Assembly (NCBI GenBank): GCA_913055785.1
Contig: CAJXLJ010000003.1
Location: 62,001-126,000 of the forward strand
Reading direction: 5' to 3'
DNA from: an uncultured Parvularculaceae bacterium
GTDB lineage: Bacteria > Pseudomonadota > Alphaproteobacteria > Caulobacterales > Parvularculaceae
DNA length: 64,000 nt
The notes beneath the pieces were generated by a model. It did no database searches. It had not been told where the DNA came from and saw nothing but the letters and a program-made list of their open reading frames with translations. Positions 47,339 through 56,439 of this stretch are shown piece after piece. The translations under genes were made by a program, and so were the position numbers. The first letter of the stretch is position 1. Every line of letters begins with the position of its first letter.

Positions 47339-48979
47339 ATGACCGCTTTGCAAATCAAGGATTTCACCGCTGAAGACGCCGCCAACGCCAAGTCCTGGCC
47401 CTTCCAGGAGGCGAGGAACCTGATCAAGCGGCTTGAGCGGGTGAAGAAGGACGGTCTTGTCGTGTTCGAGACCGGGTACGGTCCCTCGGGGCTGCCGCAT
47501 ATCGGCACCTTTCAGGAGGTCGCGCGCACGACAATGGTGCGCCGCGCCTTCGAATTGTTGACCGGGCGGGAGACAAAGCTCATCTCCTTTTCGGACGACA
47601 TGGACGGCCTTCGGAAAGTGCCGGACAATGTTCCGAACAAGGAATTGCTTGAGCGTTATCTCCAGATGCCGCTCACCAGGGTGCCGGACCCGTTTGGCGG
47701 CGAGGACGGCGAAGCGAAATACGAAAGCTTCGCTCATCATAACAATGCGCGGCTGAGGGCGTTTCTCGACAAGTTCGGGTTCGACTACGAGTTCCGGTCC
47801 GCGACCGAGGAATATGCGTCCGGCCGCTTCGACGCGATGCTGATGCGCATGCTCGAAAAATACGATGACGTGATGAACGTCATTCTGCCGACCATTGGCG
47901 ATGAACGTAAGCAGACCTATTCGCCTTTTTTGCCGATTTCACCGTCGACCGGGCGCGTCCTTTACGTGCCGATGCTCGAGCGCGATGCGAAAGAAGGAAC
48001 TGTCGTTTTCGAAGACGAGAACGGCGAAAAAGTGAAAACCGCAGTCACCGGCGGCGCGGTCAAGCTGCAGTGGAAGGCCGACTGGGCCGGGCGCTGGTTC
48101 GCCCTCGGCGTTGACTATGAGATGGCCGGCGAGGATCTCACCGAGTCGACCAAGCTGTCTTCGCGGATCGTGCGCGCTCTTGGCGGTGAACCGCCTGAGG
48201 GCTTCAACTTCCAGCTTTTCCTTGACCAACACGGCAAGAAGATATCGAAGTCCAAAGGCAATGGGATTTCCATTGAAGAATGGCTGACCTACGCCTCACC
48301 GGAAAGCCTCGCCCTGTATGGATTCCAAGCCCCTAAAAAAGCCAAGAAACTCTATTTCGACATCATCCCGAAAACGGCGGACGAATACTGGACCTTTGTT
48401 GAAAAATACAAGGAACAGGAAGGCGCGCAGGCGCTTGATAACCCGGCCTGGCACATCCACGAGGGCAAACCGCCGGCCGATACGCCGCCAGTGAGTTTCG
48501 CGATGCTGCTTAACCTCGTCAGCGCGTCAGGCTCCGCCGATCCGGAGCTTTTGCGCGGTTTCGTGAAGAAATACCGCCCTGAGGCAGGAGCGGCGGCGCT
48601 CGCTGCAACCGACGCGATGATCGGTTTCGCCGGGCGCTATTTCGACGACTTCATCAAGCCCCATAAGGAATTTCGCAGCCCCGATGGTCGCGAGCGCGCG
48701 GCGCTCGCAATGCTTTCGGCGCGCCTCCAGGAACTAGGCGAGGGCAAGACCGAAGACGAATACCAGACTGCGGTGTTCGATGCCGGCAAGGCCCAAGACT
48801 ATGAGAATATCCGCGACTGGTTCAAAGGGCTTTATGAAACGGTGTTCGGTCAATCCGACGGACCGCGCATGGGCGCCTTCACGCGCATCTTCGGAGCGGG
48901 CGAAACTGCGAAACTGATCGACGCGGCGCTGGCGCGTAAGCGCCCGCCCGCAAAGTCGCTGCACCCGAAGAAATTCTAA
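47339..48979 (+). CDS. lysK: Class I lysyl-tRNA synthetase
   Basis: A 546-residue class I LysRS, the archaeal-type enzyme that replaces class II LysRS in alphaproteobacteria and spirochetes. The HIGH-type motif is PSGLPHIGTF (about residues 46-55) and the KMSKS-type motif is KKISKSKGNG (about residues 301-310). The insert and C-terminal helical anticodon-binding domain have normal length. Start at 47339 chosen because the conserved N-terminus begins there; an in-frame ATG 27 bases upstream is also possible. Confidence 0.95.
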   Translation: MTALQIKDFTAEDAANAKSWPFQEARNLIKRLERVKKDGLVVFETGYGPSGLPHIGTFQEVARTTMVRRAFELLTGRETKLISFSDDMDGLRKVPDNVPNKELLERYLQMPLTRVPDPFGGEDGEAKYESFAHHNNARLRAFLDKFGFDYEFRSATEEYASGRFDAMLMRMLEKYDDVMNVILPTIGDERKQTYSPFLPISPSTGRVLYVPMLERDAKEGTVVFEDENGEKVKTAVTGGAVKLQWKADWAGRWFALGVDYEMAGEDLTESTKLSSRIVRALGGEPPEGFNFQLFLDQHGKKISKSKGNGISIEEWLTYASPESLALYGFQAPKKAKKLYFDIIPKTADEYWTFVEKYKEQEGAQALDNPAWHIHEGKPPADTPPVSFAMLLNLVSASGSADPELLRGFVKKYRPEAGAAALAATDAMIGFAGRYFDDFIKPHKEFRSPDGRERAALAMLSARLQELGEGKTEDEYQTAVFDAGKAQDYENIRDWFKGLYETVFGQSDGPRMGAFTRIFGAGETAKLIDAALARKRPPAKSLHPKKF

Positions 48980-49068
48980 TGGCTGAGGGGGAAGGCCGCT
49001 GCAACTTGCGCCGACTGTTGGCGGGGGAAGCCGGCGGCATGTCTTGCCGCGGAAGGCTTGTTGCGCTT

Positions 49069-50658
49069 TCAGTGTTCGTTCTCACGGCCAAGCCCGTCCA
49101 GCAAAGGCTGTAGCAATCGCGCTTCTGGCCGCCAGCGGCCGATCGATTTGCGGTTCATGCTTTGCCGGACTTGTCCGGCGCTGGCCGTATTGACGAATTT
49201 GGATTTTTCGAAAGCCAGACAGGAATCATCCCAGCTTAACCCGCAGTGAGCAAGCAGCCGCTCGGTTTGTCCGCGTTGGTCAGCTACCAGCTCTTCATAA
49301 TTGACGCGTAGCAAAACGCCTTCAGGTAGAACTTGTCGCCAGTGCGCCATGAGGTCCTTGTAGATTCTGTAGTAGCCGCCAAGGTCGCGCAGATCGTAGG
49401 AAAAGGCTTGCTGGTCACCGCCGAACTTTGTCGAGAAACAAGAAAGGCAGGTGTCGACAGGATTGCGGACGACATGAATAAACTTGGCATTCGGAAACGC
49501 AAGATGAATTAGTCCGACTAAGCCGACATTGCCGAGCATCTTGTCTGTAGTGCGTTTGTCATTCCCGGCAATGGGCGAATTAGCGCGAACATAATCTTGA
49601 GCGAGCGCCTCGAGCTTGTCGACGGTTATCGCAGGCTCATTGATGAAATTCGGCATAATAGCCCCGACAGCGTCCGGGAAAGCGGTGTTTTCGCCAGTGC
49701 TTTCCACATCCGGATGTCTCGCAACGATCTGCTCGGTGAGGGTCGTGCCGGACCGCGGCATGCCAAGAACAAAAATCGGCCTGGCTGCGGTATCGCACTT
49801 GCCGGCCCAGTGTTTTAACATATCGGCTGTGAATAAGGATTTTAGCCGATCCATTTCGTGTTTGGCGTTGTTTTCGTTGTAGACTAGGCGGGAGCGCACG
49901 AGACGGTTTGCGGTTAAGAGTTCGTCAAACCGCCGGTTGTGTTCGCCGATGTCTCCGTAGGCTTTGGCAAGCGCGAAGCGGAGCGCGATAATTTGATCGA
50001 GGGGCAAACTCGCCTCATCGCGGTGTAAAGATTCCAGCGCCAGTAGGTCGGGATCGTCAGGCGTGTATGTTTTCATGAGCGATAGAACCCGGTGGTTCAT
50101 GCAATTTTTTGGCTCGATGGCGATAGCGCGCCGGATAGCTGCTTGTGCTTCGTTCGGTTGGCCGGAGTAGAAGTGAATATAAGCCAGAAGGTAGAAGGCC
50201 GGCGCCATTTCCGGCTTTTGTGTCGTTACTTCTATTAAAAGGTCGCGCGCGCGATCAGCTGCTTGAAGCGCGGTCAGCAACTGAAAAAGGCGATAGAGTA
50301 TATTCGGTTGCGCGGGGTTGATCTCGATGGAGCGTTGAAAATGGTCTGCGGCGCGCGCCTTATCCCGAAGGGATTGGTAAGCTGCGCCTAGCTCACGTTC
50401 AGTTTCCGCTGACTGTGGGTTTTTTGAAACCGCCTCTTCGAGAATTAAACAGGCTTCCTGGGGCCGGCCTTGTTGGCTCAGCAGAACGCCAAGCTGATGA
50501 AGCGCCGGGAAACTGCGTTCGACGCCCAACGCCTTGCGATACATGGCTTCCGCTTCTGGGAACCGGCGCTGGCGATGGAGGGCGAGCGCATCATCAAAGA
50601 ACGCTTTCCCGTTATTCGAGGGTGTGGAAGGGGGGGCTAACTCCATGTGCGTTACCAT
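49069..50658 (-). CDS. TPR-containing sulfotransferase
   Basis: A protein of about 529 residues: tetratricopeptide repeats in roughly the first 250 residues (for example ALHQLGVLLSQQGRPQEACLI, AFYLLAYIHFYSGQPNEAQAA), then a PAPS-dependent sulfotransferase domain. The 5'-phosphosulfate loop is VLGMPRSGTTLTEQI (near residue 297) and the 3'-phosphate site is HVVRNPVDTCLS. The ATG at 50658 has an AGGA ribosome site; a TTG at 50673 is the longest alternative. Acceptor unknown. Third, more divergent relative of the tandem pair at 56.4-60.6 kb. Confidence 0.85.
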   Translation of the reverse strand: MVTHMELAPPSTPSNNGKAFFDDALALHRQRRFPEAEAMYRKALGVERSFPALHQLGVLLSQQGRPQEACLILEEAVSKNPQSAETERELGAAYQSLRDKARAADHFQRSIEINPAQPNILYRLFQLLTALQAADRARDLLIEVTTQKPEMAPAFYLLAYIHFYSGQPNEAQAAIRRAIAIEPKNCMNHRVLSLMKTYTPDDPDLLALESLHRDEASLPLDQIIALRFALAKAYGDIGEHNRRFDELLTANRLVRSRLVYNENNAKHEMDRLKSLFTADMLKHWAGKCDTAARPIFVLGMPRSGTTLTEQIVARHPDVESTGENTAFPDAVGAIMPNFINEPAITVDKLEALAQDYVRANSPIAGNDKRTTDKMLGNVGLVGLIHLAFPNAKFIHVVRNPVDTCLSCFSTKFGGDQQAFSYDLRDLGGYYRIYKDLMAHWRQVLPEGVLLRVNYEELVADQRGQTERLLAHCGLSWDDSCLAFEKSKFVNTASAGQVRQSMNRKSIGRWRPEARLLQPLLDGLGRENEH

Positions 50659-51008
50659 CTCGTCCTGTGACAACGGGCGCCGTTCGGGCTTGCGAGTATT
50701 AGGGCGAAAGCGTGTTGGCGGCGGCCGTGTCGGGCTCGTCTAGGTGGGGATCGTTTTGCGGTTTTGCGATACATAAAGGAACCTTGACGGCGGCTAAATG
50801 AGAATTTTGGCACTCGTCAGGTTAGACCGCTAAACTGAGCCGGCCCTCAAAACGAATCACACAAATATTCCAACGCCGTAGCAGAAAACAACAAACGCCG
50901 CGCACGCGTCGCTTTTGCGCAATTTTTTTTCCTGAAAATTTGTAACCATTCATCAGTCGTTTACTCGCAACAACGTCGTAACCGAACAGCGTCCTGATCA
51001 ATCGCCTG

Positions 51009-51037
51009 TTCGCATCTGCGCACGATTGCGGTATGAT
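51009..51037 (+). promoter_or_regulatory. Candidate sigma-70 promoter of the prkA leader
   Basis: TTCGCA (51009-51014) and TATGAT (51032-51037) are 17 bases apart. The -10 matches TATAAT at five of six positions; the -35 is weak. It is the best promoter-like site before the leader. Transcription start would be near 51044. Confidence 0.35.
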
Positions 51038-51150
51038 ATAACAACGTCTCGCCGGACAGGCGAAACGAAATATTAGGAGCCCATCATTAACCTTGTTGTC
51101 GAGCGCTGCGTATGGGCGCCCGGAACGGGGATTCGAAAGGACTCTTCGGG

Positions 51151-51264
51151 ATGGGAACGAAACGCGCAGGAAAGGTCGACATTCAAGTAGCGGGCTTCAG
51201 TCATGGCGTATCAAGTTCACGAAGAAGCGAGCGGCTGGCGGCGGCGCCGGAATTGCTTCGTTAA
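51151..51264 (+). CDS. Possible 37-residue leader peptide upstream of prkA
   Basis: ATG at 51151 follows AAAGGA (51136-51141) at good spacing and reads 37 codons to TAA (51262-51264). The peptide is basic and serine/alanine-rich (MGTKRAGKVDIQVAG...). It lies inside the putative leader that ends at a terminator 120 bases on. It has no recognised family. A chance frame is quite possible. Confidence 0.3.
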   Translation: MGTKRAGKVDIQVAGFSHGVSSSRRSERLAAAPELLR

Positions 51265-51383
51265 GACTTGCTTCGTTCCGGACGGTGCTTACATCCAAGA
51301 TGAGGCGTTGAAGGAGACTGAGGCGGCTGCAATGAAGGGATGCGCCTTTAACGGCGAGAATGAATTTGGCGAAGGCGAACGGG

Positions 51384-51415
51384 GCGCTGGGTCATCAATG
51401 ACCAGCGCTTTTTTT
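51384..51415 (+). terminator. Rho-independent terminator in the prkA leader
   Basis: GCGCTGG (51384-51390) pairs with CCAGCGC (51402-51408), with a possible inner TCAT/ATGA extension, and is followed by seven T (51409-51415). It ends only 59 bases before the prkA ATG, with no confirmed gene upstream on this strand, so it either ends a small transcript or attenuates prkA. Confidence 0.8.
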
Positions 51416-51474
51416 GTCTCAATCAACGGCAGGCGCGCCGAAGTAGGCGGCGGTGAAAAAGCGAGCGTGCGATC

Positions 51475-53424
51475 ATGACAGAAGACAATCTCGACGTTTT
51501 TGACGTCTTTTCCGAAGGCTATACGCGGGTCAAGCAGGAGGCGATGTCGCTGCGCGATTATCTGCTCGCGGCGCGCGACGATGCGATGCTCTACGCTACG
51601 CCTGCAGAACGCATGATTGCGGCGATCGGCGAACCGGAGATGATCGACACCTCGAAAGACCCGCGCCTGTCCCGGATTTTCTTCAATCGCACAATCCGCC
51701 GGTACAAGGCCTTCGACGGTTTTTACGGTATGGAAGACACGATTGAGCGTATCGTTTCGTTCTTTCGCCACGCCGCCCAAGGGCTCGAGGAAAAGCGCCA
51801 GATCCTTTACCTCCTCGGCCCTGTCGGCGGCGGCAAGTCGTCTCTCGCGGAACGTCTAAAGGATCTGATGGAAGAACATCCCATCTATGTCCTCAAGGCT
51901 GGAGACGAAATCTCGCCTGTCTTCGAAAGCCCGCTTGGTCTCTTCCAGTCTGAGCAGCTCAAGGAGCTTCTTCAGGAAAAATACAATATCGACAAGCGTC
52001 GCCTGACGGGCCTGATGAGCCCCTGGGCCGTCAAACGCCTCGACGAATTCGGCGGCGATATTTCAAAATTCGAAGTGGTGCGCCTTTACCCGTCGAAACT
52101 GCGCCAGATCGCCATCGCCAAGACCGAACCGGGCGATGAAAACAATCAGGACATCTCGGCGCTGGTCGGCAAGGTCGACATCCGCAAGCTCGAGCATTTC
52201 AGCCAGGACGACACCGACGCCTATTCTTATTCGGGCGGGCTCTGCCGCGCGAACCAGGGGCTTTTGGAGTTCGTTGAAATGTTCAAGGCGCCGATCAAGG
52301 TGCTGCACCCGCTCCTGACCGCCACTCAGGAGCAGAACTATGTGGGCACCGAAGCGCTCGGGCCTATACCGTTCACCGGGGTCATTCTCGCGCACTCGAA
52401 CGAAAGCGAGTGGCATCAGTTCCGCAACAACAAGAACAACGAGGCGTTCCTCGACCGCATCAACGTCATCAAGGTGCCGTATTCGCTGCGGGTGACGGAA
52501 GAGCGCCAGATCTATGAAAAGTTGTTGGCGAATTCCGAACTCTCGGCGGCGCCTTGCGCGCCGGAGACGCTCGGCCTGCTTGCCCGCTTCTCGGTGCTGA
52601 CCCGTCTGCGCGAGCATGAAAACTCCAACCTCTATTCGAAGCTACGGATCTATGACGGCGAAAAGCTGAAGGACACTGATCCCAAGGCGAAATCCCATCA
52701 GGAGTATCGCGACGCCGCCGGCATGGATGAGGGTATGGACGGCATCTCGACGCGCTTCGCCTACAAGGTGCTGTCGGAAACCTTCAACTTCGACACTGAC
52801 GAGGTTGCGGCCGATCCGGTCCATCTCATGTATGTGCTTGAAAACTCGATCAAGCGCGAGCAATACCCGGAAGAAACCGAGAAGAAGTATCTCGATTTCA
52901 TCAAGTCGGAGCTTTCACAGCGTTACGCCGAGTTCATCGGCAAGGAGATCCAGAAGGCCTATCTCGAAAGCTATGGCGAATACGGCCAGAACCTCTTTGA
53001 CCGGTACATCTCGTATGCGGACGCCTGGATCGAGGATCAGGACTTTAAAGATCCCGACACTGGCCAGCTTCTCGACCGCGCCACGCTCGACGCGGAGCTT
53101 TCGAAAATCGAAAAACCGGCGGGCATCGCGAACCCGAAGGACTTCCGCAACGAGGTCGTCAAGTTCGCCCTGCGCGCCCGGGCCAACAATGAAGGCAAGA
53201 ACCCGGCCTGGACGTCCTATGAGAAGCTTCGGAACGTCATTGAAAAGCGCATGTTCAGTCAGGTCGAAGACTTGCTTCCTGTCATCTCGTTTGACTCGAA
53301 GAAAGACAGCGAAACTGCTGACAAGCACGACAACTTCGTCGCTCGCATGACTGAGCGGGGCTATACGCCCCGTCAGGTCCGCCGGCTGGTGGAATGGTAT
53401 ATGCGGGTTAACAAGGCAGGGTAG
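51475..53424 (+). CDS. prkA: PrkA family serine protein kinase (YeaG)
   Basis: A 649-residue protein of the PrkA/YeaG family. The AAA-like N-terminal domain has Walker A YLLGPVGGGKSSLAERL (about 113-129) after FYGMEDTIERIVSFF. Long conserved blocks GFWS-type repeats are replaced by family motifs such as GALCRANQGLLEF-like SGGLCRANQGLLEFVEMFKA and GVILAHSNESEW. The C-terminal part resembles a kinase domain. In enterobacteria YeaG acts with YeaH and YcgB in nitrogen starvation and stationary phase. First gene of prkA-yeaH-spoVR. Confidence 0.95.
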   Translation: MTEDNLDVFDVFSEGYTRVKQEAMSLRDYLLAARDDAMLYATPAERMIAAIGEPEMIDTSKDPRLSRIFFNRTIRRYKAFDGFYGMEDTIERIVSFFRHAAQGLEEKRQILYLLGPVGGGKSSLAERLKDLMEEHPIYVLKAGDEISPVFESPLGLFQSEQLKELLQEKYNIDKRRLTGLMSPWAVKRLDEFGGDISKFEVVRLYPSKLRQIAIAKTEPGDENNQDISALVGKVDIRKLEHFSQDDTDAYSYSGGLCRANQGLLEFVEMFKAPIKVLHPLLTATQEQNYVGTEALGPIPFTGVILAHSNESEWHQFRNNKNNEAFLDRINVIKVPYSLRVTEERQIYEKLLANSELSAAPCAPETLGLLARFSVLTRLREHENSNLYSKLRIYDGEKLKDTDPKAKSHQEYRDAAGMDEGMDGISTRFAYKVLSETFNFDTDEVAADPVHLMYVLENSIKREQYPEETEKKYLDFIKSELSQRYAEFIGKEIQKAYLESYGEYGQNLFDRYISYADAWIEDQDFKDPDTGQLLDRATLDAELSKIEKPAGIANPKDFRNEVVKFALRARANNEGKNPAWTSYEKLRNVIEKRMFSQVEDLLPVISFDSKKDSETADKHDNFVARMTERGYTPRQVRRLVEWYMRVNKAG

Positions 53425-53430
53425 GTGACG

Positions 53431-53495
53431 GGTTGTAGGTAGTAGGGTGTAGGTTGTCTCGAAATCCCTACGACCTGCAAACTACAGCCTGCAAA
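53431..53495. repeat. Degenerate GTAGG-type repeat between prkA and yeaH
   Basis: The plus strand has GTTGTAGGTAGTAGGGTGTAG and, after a short AT-rich centre, CCCTACGACCTGCAAACTACAGCCTGC, which is a loose inverse of the first half. It is unlike coding DNA around it and unlike a terminator. It may be an intergenic repeat inserted between the two coupled genes. Confidence 0.35.
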
Positions 53496-53500
53496 CGCAC

Positions 53501-54823
53501 ATGAACGCTTCTCATTTCATCGACCGGCGCAAGAACCCGAAGGGCAAATCGCTCGGCAACCGGCAGCGTTTCCTCAAACGCGCCCGCGCCCAGATCAAGG
53601 AAGCGGTCAACAAGTCGCTCCGCGAACGGTCGCTGAAAGAGATCGACAAGGGCGAGAAAATCTCGATCCCTGCGAAATCGACCGCGGAGCCGCGTTTCCG
53701 GCACGATCCTGAAACCGGCGAGCGTGAAGTCGTCCATCCCGGCAACAAGGAGTTCGGTCAGGGCGACAAGATCAAGAAACCGCCCAAGGGTGCCGGCAAG
53801 GGGCAAGGCAAGAAAGCCTCGACCGAGGGCGATTCCGAAGACTCCTTCCAGTTCACGCTCACCCAGGATGAGTTTCTCGACATCTTCTTTGAAGACCTCG
53901 AACTCCCCAATCTCGTCAAGCGGTCGTTGAAAGAGATCAAGGCGACCGCGTGGAAGCGCGCCGGCATTACCGCCGCAGGCTCGCCGACCAACATGAATCT
54001 GATCCGCACCATGCGCAACGCCCATGGCCGGCGCCTCGCCTTGAAGCGTCCGTCGACGCGGGAAATGAACGCGCTCAAGGAGCGTCTCTTCCAGCTCGAG
54101 CGGATCGCCCAGCCCGGCGAGGAAGAAGTCGCCGAGAAAAAAAGCATACTTGCAAAGCTGGAGGAGATGGAAGCGCGCCGCCGCTGGGCACCGTTCATCG
54201 ACCCGCTTGACGTACGCTACAACGCTTATGAGCCGACGCCGGTCGAAACGACTGCGGCGGTGATGTTCTGCCTGATGGACGTTTCCGGCTCCATGGGCGA
54301 ACGCGAGAAGGACCTCGCCAAGCGCTTTTACATGCTGCTCTATCTATTCCTGAAGCGGCGTTACGAACGCGTGGAAGTCGTTTTCATTCGCCACACCCAT
54401 CACGCCGAGGAAGTCGACGAGGAAACCTTCTTCTATTCGCGCCAGTCCGGCGGCACGGTGGTCTCGACCGCGCTTGAAAAGATGCTGGAAGTTCAAAAAG
54501 AGCGCTTCCCGGCCCATGAATGGAACATCTATGTGGCGCAGGCGTCCGACGGGTTCACGCAGTCGGGCGACGCCAAGCAGTGCGTCCAGCTCCTGCAGGA
54601 TGCGGTGATGCCGGTCTCGCAGTACTACGCCTATATCGAGATCCTCGACGAGCGTGAACTGGAAGTCTTTTCATCGGAGGATTCCGGCGCCGAGCTCTGG
54701 CGCGCCTACCGCACTTTCGCGCCCGCCTGGCCGAATTTCGCCCAGACCCGCATCGCGCGCCCGCAAGATATCTTCCCGGTCTTCCGCGAGCTCTTCTCCA
54801 AGAGCAAAAGGGAGGCGGCGTGA
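53501..54823 (+). CDS. YeaH/YhbH family protein (UPF0229) with VWA-like domain
   Basis: A 440-residue protein. The basic N-terminal third (FIDRRKNPKGKSLGNRQRF) precedes a von Willebrand A-like domain with the metal-site motif LMDVSGSMGE (Asp260) and, later, YVAQASDGF. It is the standard partner of PrkA and SpoVR across proteobacteria; the three are thought to act together in stress and late growth, by a mechanism not known. No clear ribosome site is visible at 53501. Confidence 0.92.
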   Translation: MNASHFIDRRKNPKGKSLGNRQRFLKRARAQIKEAVNKSLRERSLKEIDKGEKISIPAKSTAEPRFRHDPETGEREVVHPGNKEFGQGDKIKKPPKGAGKGQGKKASTEGDSEDSFQFTLTQDEFLDIFFEDLELPNLVKRSLKEIKATAWKRAGITAAGSPTNMNLIRTMRNAHGRRLALKRPSTREMNALKERLFQLERIAQPGEEEVAEKKSILAKLEEMEARRRWAPFIDPLDVRYNAYEPTPVETTAAVMFCLMDVSGSMGEREKDLAKRFYMLLYLFLKRRYERVEVVFIRHTHHAEEVDEETFFYSRQSGGTVVSTALEKMLEVQKERFPAHEWNIYVAQASDGFTQSGDAKQCVQLLQDAVMPVSQYYAYIEILDERELEVFSSEDSGAELWRAYRTFAPAWPNFAQTRIARPQDIFPVFRELFSKSKREAA

Positions 54824-56328
54824 TGAGCGAGCTTGCTGCGAAACCCGACCTCCTGTTCTCCGGCGCCGACTGGGACTTCGAGACGCTGCAGAGAACGCTC
54901 GACGCGATCGAGGAGATCGCTCTCAACGATCTCAAACTCGACGTCTACCCGAACCAGATCGAGATCATTTCCTCCGAGCAGATGCTGGATGCTTACTCCA
55001 GCCACGGCATGCCGCTGATGTACAAACACTGGTCGTTCGGGAAGCATTTCGCTCGCGACCAGATGATGTACCAGAAGGGTTATACCGGTCTCGCTTATGA
55101 GATCGTGATCAACTCAGATCCCTGCATCGCCTACCTCATGGAAGAAAACACCATGACCATGCAGGCGCTGGTAATGGCGCACGCCTCCTTCGGGCATAAT
55201 CATTTCTTCAAGAACAATTACCTCTTCCGTCAGTGGACGGACGCCGAAGGCATTCTCTCCTATCTCGACTTCGCCAAAAAATACATCGCCAAATGCGAAG
55301 ACGAATACGGGTTTGAGGAAGTCGAAGCGATCCTCGACGCCGCCCATGCGCTGATGGATCAGGGCGTTTTCCGCTATAATCGTCCGCCGCGCCTTTCCGA
55401 AGCTGACCGCATGGCGAAGCTCGCCCGCCGCGCCGAGCATGAGGAGATGACCTTCAACGATATCTGGCGGACGCTGCCGAATACCGAAGAAGACGAAGAA
55501 GAAAAGGAAGTTCGCCAGCAGGAAGTCCGGTTCATCAAGCTGCCTGAAGAAAACCTTCTTTATTTCATCGAAAAAGCCTCGCCGATCCTGCGCCCGTGGC
55601 AGCGCGAGCTGGTGCGCATCGTTCGCCACATCGCGCAGTATTTCTATCCCCAGAAGCAGACAAAGGTGATGAACGAAGGCTGCGCAACCTTCGTCCATCA
55701 CTACATCATGAACGAGCTTTACAACCAGGGCCGCATCGGCGAAGGCACGATCATGGAGTTTCTCCATTCGCACTCTTCTGTCGTCTTTCAGCCCGACTTC
55801 GACGATCCGCGCTATTCAGGGATCAATCCTTACGCGCTCGGTTTCGCCATGATGGAAGACATCCGCCGCATCTGCGAGCGCCCGGGCGATGAAGATCGCG
55901 AATTGTTCCCCGATATCGCCGGCCTCTCTCAAAAGGGGGGCGACTGGCGTGACGTTCTAAAGGACGCCTGGGCGAATTTCCGGGATGAAAGTTTTATTCT
56001 GCAGTACCTTTCGCCGAAAGTGACCCGCGACTTCCATCTCTTCGCCATCGCCGACGACGCGAAGGAAGCGCATGTGGAGGTTTCCGCAATCCATGACGAG
56101 CGCGGCTTCCGGCGCGTCCGCGAACGCCTCGCCGCGATGTACGATCTCGGCATGCATGATCCGAATATTCAGGTTGTCGCCGCCGATCTTGAGGGCGACC
56201 GGACCCTGCATCTGCGTCACGAGGTCCATAACGGCCGCGCCCTGAGCGAGAAGACCAAGGACGCCGTCCTCACGCATATCGAAACCCTGTGGGGTCACGA
56301 AGTCGATCTTCAGGAAAAACCCGCCTGA
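54823..56328 (+). CDS. SpoVR family protein (YcgB)
   Basis: A 501-residue SpoVR-like protein. Conserved blocks include LDVYPNQIEIISSEQMLDAY, HWSFGKHF, ENTMTMQALVMAHASFGHNHFFKNNYLF, and NEGCATFVHHYIMN, with many His/Glu residues that may bind metal. The ATG at 54823 shares a base with the yeaH stop and has a GGGAGG ribosome site; a GTG one codon upstream is possible. Last gene of the PrkA-YeaH-SpoVR unit. Confidence 0.93.
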   Translation: MSELAAKPDLLFSGADWDFETLQRTLDAIEEIALNDLKLDVYPNQIEIISSEQMLDAYSSHGMPLMYKHWSFGKHFARDQMMYQKGYTGLAYEIVINSDPCIAYLMEENTMTMQALVMAHASFGHNHFFKNNYLFRQWTDAEGILSYLDFAKKYIAKCEDEYGFEEVEAILDAAHALMDQGVFRYNRPPRLSEADRMAKLARRAEHEEMTFNDIWRTLPNTEEDEEEKEVRQQEVRFIKLPEENLLYFIEKASPILRPWQRELVRIVRHIAQYFYPQKQTKVMNEGCATFVHHYIMNELYNQGRIGEGTIMEFLHSHSSVVFQPDFDDPRYSGINPYALGFAMMEDIRRICERPGDEDRELFPDIAGLSQKGGDWRDVLKDAWANFRDESFILQYLSPKVTRDFHLFAIADDAKEAHVEVSAIHDERGFRRVRERLAAMYDLGMHDPNIQVVAADLEGDRTLHLRHEVHNGRALSEKTKDAVLTHIETLWGHEVDLQEKPA

Positions 56329-56439
56329 GGCCTGACGGCTGACGCGCGCATGGGTTGCGCTGCTGTTAACCGTTTATGAGCATGTTCCCCAATACAAAAA
56401 GAAAACCGTTTCTTGAAAGTCTTAACGGCGGGGAAAGGC

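Larger units (their letters stand above)
50674..51474. other. 800-base intergenic region before prkA
   Basis: The part 50710-51000 is AT-rich, with a long T-run near 50923, and holds no gene I can support. From about 51005 it looks like a transcribed leader: a sigma-70-like promoter, a 37-codon reading frame with a ribosome site and a Rho-independent terminator, all annotated separately. Longer frames here lack ribosome sites or run into prkA. Confidence 0.55.

Noticed and set aside
50899-50931. Weak terminator-like hairpin followed by a T-run
   Set aside because: The stem is only five base pairs with an 11-base loop, and the gene on the plus strand is absent upstream.
51203-51478. 91-codon frame running into the prkA start
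   Set aside because: No ribosome site, and it reads through the leader terminator; it ends inside prkA.
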